The position numbers and the translations under genes are program-made. A DNA stretch of 64,000 nucleotides from Histomonas meleagridis. Lineage: Eukaryota; Parabasalia; Tritrichomonadida; Dientamoebidae. The notes under the pieces were generated by a model. That model had not been told where the DNA came from. It saw nothing but the letters and a program-made list of their open reading frames with translations, and made no database searches. Within the stretch, counting starts at the first letter, position 1. Each line of letters starts with the position of its first letter. Below, piece after piece: positions 58,033-64,000 of the stretch. The stretch is from the NCBI GenBank assembly GCA_020186115.1, contig WSYJ01000140.1:124001-188000 (forward strand), read 5' to 3'.

Positions 58033-58449
58033 ATGAATGTGAAAAGAACTCAGTTTACAACAGAAGATGATAATAAATTAATAACATTTGTTAAACAAAA
58101 CGGAATTAATGATTGGAAATTGATATCAGATCTAATGGGAAATAAAACAGTAAGACAATGCCGTGATAGATATCGGAAATTGGAGGATAGAATAACAAAC
58201 AAGTGGACATCAGAAGAAGACAAAATAATTTTTTCAAAGTTCAAGGAAATCGGACCAAAATGGTTGTCAATATCTAAATTGTTGCATAATAGAACACCAA
58301 CAAGTGTTAAGAATCGATGGCTTTCTCTTATAAAAAACAGTCATAATGAAGAGAAAGTTGAAGAAGATTGTGATTTTATTTTTTTAAATTTATTTCCTAT
58401 TGAGGAATCGGATGAAATTGACTATGATTTTGATATCTTCAGGACTTGA
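58033..58449 (+). CDS. Myb-like DNA-binding protein, two repeats
   Basis: 138 residues. Two Myb repeats: FTTEDDNKLITFVKQNGIND followed by WKLISDLMGNKTVRQCRDRY, and KWTSEEDKIIFSKFKEIGPK followed by WLSISKLLHNRTPTSVKNRW. The regularly spaced Trp are present, the first replaced by Phe in repeat one as is common. An acidic C-terminal tail follows. Known: trichomonads have many small R2R3-type Myb factors that bind promoter elements and regulate genes. It may bind ACGGTT-type sites, but no evidence in the sequence links them. Confidence 0.92.
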   Translation: MNVKRTQFTTEDDNKLITFVKQNGINDWKLISDLMGNKTVRQCRDRYRKLEDRITNKWTSEEDKIIFSKFKEIGPKWLSISKLLHNRTPTSVKNRWLSLIKNSHNEEKVEEDCDFIFLNLFPIEESDEIDYDFDIFRT

Positions 58450-59325
58450 AATACAAAATGTATTTTTCATTTTTCTCTGCGGTAAAAAAATCTAAAAAAA
58501 TTTTTTTTATGTATTGTGAAGTAACCAATAACAATTTTTGTCATTGATGACCTAGGTATACATCGATTTAGCATCTTTAGTTTTAAAATTAATCTTATGT
58601 GATCTTTATTCAAATTTGAATTTACTTAATTTCTTATCCAAGACTTATATAATAAATTTGAAGGGAAATTCACGAAAATTTGATACTAAAAACATGAAGC
58701 AATGCATTTATTAGTGATCATTTCATAAAAATTTTTCGACATTTTTTTAATTTGAAGTTTAATGATGCTTACATCTGCTGTATGATATAACGAAATTGTA
58801 GACAGCTTTTGATTTTAATTTATACAGTATCAAAAATATATTTTTAGGAATAGCTATTTAGTTTAACAACCAAATAATGATAGAAATAAACCGAGAAAAA
58901 ATAAATGAAAATATCTTTATTTTGTCCAAATAAAATACAGTAATAAATATAAAATAGATTCACAAAACATATGTTTAAAAATTTGATATAACATAAATAA
59001 CATTTATCAAAAATCTTGTTGATACATTTTTCATAAACATATATTAACTGATTATGCAGCAACAATTTTGCATCTCCAATGAGAAAACAAAATTTTTATA
59101 AAAAAAAATTGAATCCTAGTGTTCCGAAATCTCATTAGATTTTTCACAAAATAGTTTCATAAAGTATTTCTTGTCAAAAACAAAATCTTAAGAAAACCTA
59201 TGAACATTTTTTGGTTCCAAAATTCCTACAACATCGAAAGAAATATGCCTTGCAATTGAACAATGTTTAAAGTGTTTACATTATTGAAAATATGGAATTG
59301 AACTGTGTCCGTTTAGAAATTAAAA
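58450..59325. other. Intergenic, no gene seen
   Basis: AT-rich spacer of about 0.9 kb with no convincing gene. Confidence 0.55.
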
Positions 59326-62300
59326 ATGACCAATGCTACAGCCTTGTTTCAATCTGTTTTTTCTCGTTTAATCGAGTCCTTCATCTCACCAATCAATCAG
59401 GCCCTATACTCAATTAATTCATTACAAGGAATTAAAAATTCATCAAATGAAATACTGAAAGAAGTATTTTGCAACTTCCCAAGAAAGCTTCCACAATATA
59501 ACAATGTAATATGTTCCCTAGCTAAAGTTGCAAAATATAGTTCTACGCCAATAATAGAATATCTTGCAGATGCATGCAAAAAAACATTAAAAAGCAAACA
59601 AGCAGTTTTATTTTCTTCTGTTCAGGGGCTTTCAACTTCATTCCAATACAAAAACCAAATTCATACTGACTTAATCTTTTATTTTGAATTATTATTTATT
59701 TCTGATTTGACTGCACAAATTATTGCTCTTTACAGTTTCTCCGGATCGGCATCCCATGTTATTGAGTGCTGCGGTTCATTAGCGAAATTTACACCAGATT
59801 ATCAATTTATTTATAATAAAATTCTTAAACAATGGGCTTTAATTGTTTCAATCATAAGTGAAAGCACCATCAGTCCAATATTTGAATTTTTCCAATACCC
59901 TTATGAAAAGAAAGAAGAAATTGAAAATATGTTCAAATTAATTCAATTCACTCGCCTTGACTTAAACCAAGATAACGCGCCTAGCTTCCTTAACATTCTT
60001 CTTCAAAAGCTCAAGAGTCTTCAAAAGAAGAAAATCTTAAGCAATCCAATTCTCAAATCGACTTCTAAACTTATTACCTCTGAACATGTACATAATGACC
60101 TTCTTCAAAGCATTTTCGACTTTGCATACTCCCTCAAAAACGAGAAGTCTTTGAAAAATGGATGTTTCGAGCTCATATCAGCACTTTTCCCTAAGCTTTC
60201 AAAAAGTAACCAACACATTCAAACGTTTTACAAAAATAGAGTATACAAACATACAAATGACGATCAAAAAGTTCAACGTTCTCTCAAACTTTTCAGGAAA
60301 TTAATTTTTGGTGATGAAATTGATGTAAAATGGTATTATTGGTCATGGGGTGACATGTATCGCACGTCGCCACTTTGTTTTGTTCATTGGAATAGTGAGC
60401 CCACTAAAAAGATGGATGATCCTGAATCGTTTGCATCATTATTTATTCATCATTTCTTCAACAAATCTAATTTTGCTGTTTGTCCACAATTATTTTGTGA
60501 TGTATTAATACATTTAGCATCATTAGACTTCAATTATTTTTTGTATAATATATTACCAAATTTCATTTCTTTAGAAATAACAGATCCTCGATTAATTGTA
60601 TTATTAATGGCAATTCCTTTAATTAATTCAGAAGATTTCATGTTAAATTCATATAAAGAAATCACCCCATCAGATTTAACTAAATTTAATGCAATTGTTC
60701 GACCAACTGTAGTTACAAATTTGGAACAATTCGATACAATAATATCAAATACAAATCATGGAATATGTATCGAAAATGATAATAATTGGATACAAGATGC
60801 AGATCAAAAAATCCGAGGAATTATTGAAGAATGGAAACTAAATCAAAAAGTTAAATGTTTACAAATGCCATTAAAACAATCACAACGAGTTAAAGATAAA
60901 ATGAATGTGCAATTACATCTTTTACAATCTTTCCAATATGTACTTGATAAAAGAGATGTGTTATCACCAAATATTATGAATTTAATATTACAATTAAGTT
61001 TCAATAATAATTTTTATATTTCTTCTGCAGCGATTTCAATTTGTCATGAGTTCTCTAAGAATGAAAAGTTTTTATTACCATTTATTGAAACTATTATATC
61101 ATATCTTAATACATTTCCTAATGATGAATCACAATTTATTTGTATATCATTGTTATTAGGTTTAATATCACAAAATAAAATTAATTATGAAAAAGATTTA
61201 ATTTATGATATTGAAATGCATGCAATGTTAGGATTAGCATCGATTTATCCTGAGACTAGATTTCTTTCTATTAAATTATTAACATTAATAAATCAATTAT
61301 TGGATAATAAAGGCTCATTATTTTATATTAATCAACAAATTAATTTAATAGAATCAATTGCAAAACAAAAAATTTTATTATTAAAAGATTCTGAAATTCC
61401 ATTAACTAAACTTCATATACCAAAATCACAAATTTTGTTTTCAACAGCTGCTTATTCACATTATTATGATATTTGGTTATATTTCTTACCAGAAATTTGT
61501 AATATATTATTATCTATTAACTATACACCTTTATTAACTAGAATTAATATAAATGTTTCATATAAATATATTCGATCTCCTCATCAAAGTAATATTGGAT
61601 TATTAATTTTTTATTTTAATTCTTTAACGAATATGAACTTAATTAAATATATTAAAGTTTCATCATTTGCATTATTTGAAGAAATTAATAGTCAACAAGA
61701 TGATTCTTCACATTGTTTGGCTTTGTTACAAAAATTATTTAATGGTGAAGAATGGAGAAATAAACTTGGATTCTCTGTTATGAAACATTTAAATTATACA
61801 TTTTATCCATTAATATTAAAAGAATTCCCAACAATTTTACATCAAGAACAATATAAATTTGCAACAAGTGCATTAGTAGAAATGCTTCGTTCTCCACAAT
61901 TAAAAAATGAATTGTTTGAATTAATTAGACCAAATATTATTTCATTTATCTCATTATTACAAAATTATTTCATTAAAATTAAAGTTAATGCACCAAGAGT
62001 AATTAAATGGACAAATGATTCCGAAAATGTTCTTATCAAAAATTGTTCATTTTTGTGTGATTATTTATTTTTAATATGTTTAACATTTAATAATTACCAA
62101 GAAAATGAAGAAAATTCTATTTGGCCAATTTCAAGTCGTGAAATTGTATTTCGATTTTTAATTAATTGGGGTTTAACTAAATCAAGTTCATTAGAAATAT
62201 TAAGAGCATATGTCTCAAGAACATTTAGTATAATTGTTAAAGTCGGAACATTATTTAATGATAGTTTATTATTTAATGAAACAGCTGTAAATTATTTTGT

Positions 62301-64000
62301 TTCGATTGAATTATCAGGAATTAAAGTCTTAAATTCATTATTATTTTATCATGTTGATTTATTATTTGATATTTATGCAGAAGCTTGTTTAATGCAACCA
62401 GGAGAATTATCCGAATTATATTTCGAAGCATTATTTGTTGCATTAGATTATAAATATATTAATGATATCTATAAATTAAGTGGCTTATTAATATTAATTG
62501 GTTTAGTTTATAAACAAATCGAATCAATTAAAGCTGATTTATTTTTGAAGCAATTACTTGATCTTTTATATAAATATAAAAAAGATCCAAATCCTGAATA
62601 TGATTTAGATTCACTTCCTCGAAAGTTTTCTTATTGTGCAGAAGATGTATTACATAATGCTTTAACATTTATACAAAAACCACTTTTACAGAAAAATGTT
62701 AAAGATATTGTTGAAGCAATTAAACCATGGGTAAACTCATTAAGACTTTTACCTAAACAAACAAGTTGTGTCCCACAAACAGTAAGTATATTTAAGCATT
62801 TTACTCCTTATCGATTTCTTGAAGTATTAATGAATGCAACTGAAAATGTTCGATCCGAAGATTTTCGATATATGGCATCGCTATGGACAGAATTATTACA
62901 TTGTCCAGATCATACTGAATTAATTCCATTATTTATCGCTGAATGGGCTCATGTTGATACTAAGAAGAAAATGTTTTTACATTTAATTGAAACTAATACA
63001 CTTAATGTAATTCAACTTTTATCACAACATTGTTCTTTTGCTTATCATTTCCATGTTACTTCATGTATGTCAAAACCATTTGAAAACGAAATGTGGATTG
63101 TACCATTATTAACGAATATATTTAAGAAGAATTCACCTGAATTATTTAATGACATTTCGAATGTAATTCATTTCGCATTTCTTTTTGCTGATTCTGGCGC
63201 ATGTTCATTATTAGAAACACTTTGTCAACATTTCGAAATTGATATTCCTGAAGGAGAAATTGACTCTGATATATTAGCTCAACTTGTACCACAATTTGTA
63301 TCTAAATTAAACTCAGAAGATAATTTAAAGAATTGGGGTACTGAAGCTTTACGATGGGTTTTAGGTAGCCAATCATTAAAATTCGCTTATCTTTCATTAA
63401 TGATATATAATAAAATTATGAAACCAATTGATAAATTAATTATCCCAGGAATATGTAAAACTGCTTTATATCATATAACAAAATCTGATACAAGTTCACG
63501 TTATTTCACTGATTTCATAGGTGAAACATTTATATTTTATTCACAAGTGTTTCAAGGTAATGAAGTTTATTCATTTAATTATGCAACTTCTTTTCTTGAT
63601 TGTGATGTTTTCATTAAAACATGTTTGTCAAAAGCTGCACCACTTTTCTTAAAATGTCTTTCTTCAGCAGCTGTTAATCAAAATGCTTGGGATAATATAA
63701 TTGGAATCATTCGACCAATGACATTAGATTTAGAAACTAATGAATCATCACAAAAAATATTTGAAATTTTAATTAAAACTTCTAAAAATCATGAACTAAT
63801 GATGATCGTTGCTCCAATCAAAGAATTATATCCACATTTATTCCCTTCTTCACTTCCTCTTTTAGCATTAATTAAAAATGTCGATCAGTCAACACTTTGT
63901 CAGACGTTAACTCATTACTCGTTAATGACAGAAACCGCCTCCACACAATTATTGAACGAGATATTCAAAACAGTGGTTGTTTTCATTCAAAAAGTTGCCA
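59326..64000 (+). CDS. Giant HEAT/ARM-type protein, probable Furry/MOR2/TAO3 family, N-terminal part
   Basis: Open from the ATG at 59326 (MTNATALFQSVFSRLIESFI) to the right edge with no stop, 1558 codons. The sequence is alpha-helical throughout, with HEAT-like units and no transmembrane segment. Some phrases fit Furry-type cell-morphogenesis proteins: SIFDFAYSLKNEKSLKNGCFE in the N-terminal region, IVEAIKPWVNSLRLLP, and NLKNWGTEALRWVLGSQSLK (compare the EALRWA-CP.RH.A-R pattern). Known: Furry proteins are very long scaffolds of NDR-kinase pathways acting on cell shape and mitosis. The family call is tentative; another large HEAT protein is possible. The C-terminus is outside the window. Confidence 0.45.
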   Translation, partial: MTNATALFQSVFSRLIESFISPINQALYSINSLQGIKNSSNEILKEVFCNFPRKLPQYNNVICSLAKVAKYSSTPIIEYLADACKKTLKSKQAVLFSSVQGLSTSFQYKNQIHTDLIFYFELLFISDLTAQIIALYSFSGSASHVIECCGSLAKFTPDYQFIYNKILKQWALIVSIISESTISPIFEFFQYPYEKKEEIENMFKLIQFTRLDLNQDNAPSFLNILLQKLKSLQKKKILSNPILKSTSKLITSEHVHNDLLQSIFDFAYSLKNEKSLKNGCFELISALFPKLSKSNQHIQTFYKNRVYKHTNDDQKVQRSLKLFRKLIFGDEIDVKWYYWSWGDMYRTSPLCFVHWNSEPTKKMDDPESFASLFIHHFFNKSNFAVCPQLFCDVLIHLASLDFNYFLYNILPNFISLEITDPRLIVLLMAIPLINSEDFMLNSYKEITPSDLTKFNAIVRPTVVTNLEQFDTIISNTNHGICIENDNNWIQDADQKIRGIIEEWKLNQKVKCLQMPLKQSQRVKDKMNVQLHLLQSFQYVLDKRDVLSPNIMNLILQLSFNNNFYISSAAISICHEFSKNEKFLLPFIETIISYLNTFPNDESQFICISLLLGLISQNKINYEKDLIYDIEMHAMLGLASIYPETRFLSIKLLTLINQLLDNKGSLFYINQQINLIESIAKQKILLLKDSEIPLTKLHIPKSQILFSTAAYSHYYDIWLYFLPEICNILLSINYTPLLTRININVSYKYIRSPHQSNIGLLIFYFNSLTNMNLIKYIKVSSFALFEEINSQQDDSSHCLALLQKLFNGEEWRNKLGFSVMKHLNYTFYPLILKEFPTILHQEQYKFATSALVEMLRSPQLKNELFELIRPNIISFISLLQNYFIKIKVNAPRVIKWTNDSENVLIKNCSFLCDYLFLICLTFNNYQENEENSIWPISSREIVFRFLINWGLTKSSSLEILRAYVSRTFSIIVKVGTLFNDSLLFNETAVNYFVSIELSGIKVLNSLLFYHVDLLFDIYAEACLMQPGELSELYFEALFVALDYKYINDIYKLSGLLILIGLVYKQIESIKADLFLKQLLDLLYKYKKDPNPEYDLDSLPRKFSYCAEDVLHNALTFIQKPLLQKNVKDIVEAIKPWVNSLRLLPKQTSCVPQTVSIFKHFTPYRFLEVLMNATENVRSEDFRYMASLWTELLHCPDHTELIPLFIAEWAHVDTKKKMFLHLIETNTLNVIQLLSQHCSFAYHFHVTSCMSKPFENEMWIVPLLTNIFKKNSPELFNDISNVIHFAFLFADSGACSLLETLCQHFEIDIPEGEIDSDILAQLVPQFVSKLNSEDNLKNWGTEALRWVLGSQSLKFAYLSLMIYNKIMKPIDKLIIPGICKTALYHITKSDTSSRYFTDFIGETFIFYSQVFQGNEVYSFNYATSFLDCDVFIKTCLSKAAPLFLKCLSSAAVNQNAWDNIIGIIRPMTLDLETNESSQKIFEILIKTSKNHELMMIVAPIKELYPHLFPSSLPLLALIKNVDQSTLCQTLTHYSLMTETASTQLLNEIFKTVVVFIQKVA

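Noticed and set aside
1-64000. CRISPR arrays, bacterial operons, phage or insertion sequences
   Set aside because: No direct-repeat/spacer arrays, Shine-Dalgarno-linked gene strings, transposase or integrase were seen; the gene set is eukaryotic.

Overview
The window is AT-rich, gene-dense DNA from a protist. It reads with the standard code and shows no canonical GT-AG introns. The gene content points to a trichomonad (Parabasalia), most like Tritrichomonas or Trichomonas: BspA-like leucine-rich-repeat surface proteins, ankyrin proteins with a family-specific N-terminal region, a Pmp-like beta-helix surface protein, a small two-repeat Myb protein, divergent CAMK-like kinases, short intergenic regions, and Inr-like TCA(C/T)(T/A) elements 5-25 bp before several start codons. 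The species cannot be fixed from the sequence alone.

Layout. 0-12 kb: an ankyrin-family N-terminus cut by the left edge; a kinase joined to a degenerate Ras/Rab-like GTPase and broken by two frameshifts; a Pro/Met/Cys/His-rich protein; a 795-residue ankyrin protein; a polytopic membrane protein; and a divergent pair of type I membrane proteins. 12-20 kb: a bromodomain protein, ESCRT-II SNF8, a coiled-coil protein, an ankyrin gene whose 3' repeats are interrupted by near-constant 80-nt AT-rich elements, a Tim17/22/23-like protein, glycerol kinase and an ATG13-like protein. 20-33 kb: a Ser/Thr kinase, eIF4E, Polo-like kinase, a possible TRIC-like membrane protein, an NSUN2-like RNA m5C methyltransferase, a second interrupted ankyrin array and a GldA-type glycerol dehydrogenase. 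33-48 kb: gene-poor stretches with decayed fragments, a Rab7-like GTPase, a long ankyrin gene with one in-frame stop, a YqhD-type alcohol dehydrogenase, and two convergent BspA-like genes separated by a 111-bp tandem repeat. 48-64 kb: a type II membrane papain-family protein lacking all three catalytic residues, a TTLL ligase, a karyopherin-like protein, ribosomal protein P1, a Pmp-like surface protein, a Myb protein, and a giant Furry-like HEAT protein running off the right edge.

Functional themes. Surface and adhesion proteins: BspA-like, Pmp-like, type I membrane and papain-like proteins. Putative membrane-anchored ankyrin proteins: three starts carry MGxxx(S/T) N-myristoylation signatures. 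Endomembrane and autophagy traffic: SNF8, Rab7-like, ATG13-like. Cytoskeleton and cell cycle: PLK, TTLL, Furry-like. Glycerol and alcohol redox metabolism: glycerol kinase, GldA and YqhD-type dehydrogenase, dispersed over 25 kb rather than in an operon.

Most novel signals: (1) the kinase-GTPase fusion; (2) the ankyrin arrays whose 30-codon repeats alternate with AT-rich elements of exactly 80 nt at two loci 15 kb apart, without GT-AG boundaries; (3) the papain-like pseudoprotease; (4) recurrent ACGGTT motifs beside start codons; (5) a GC-rich double hairpin in an AT-rich gap; (6) many coding relics in the gaps.
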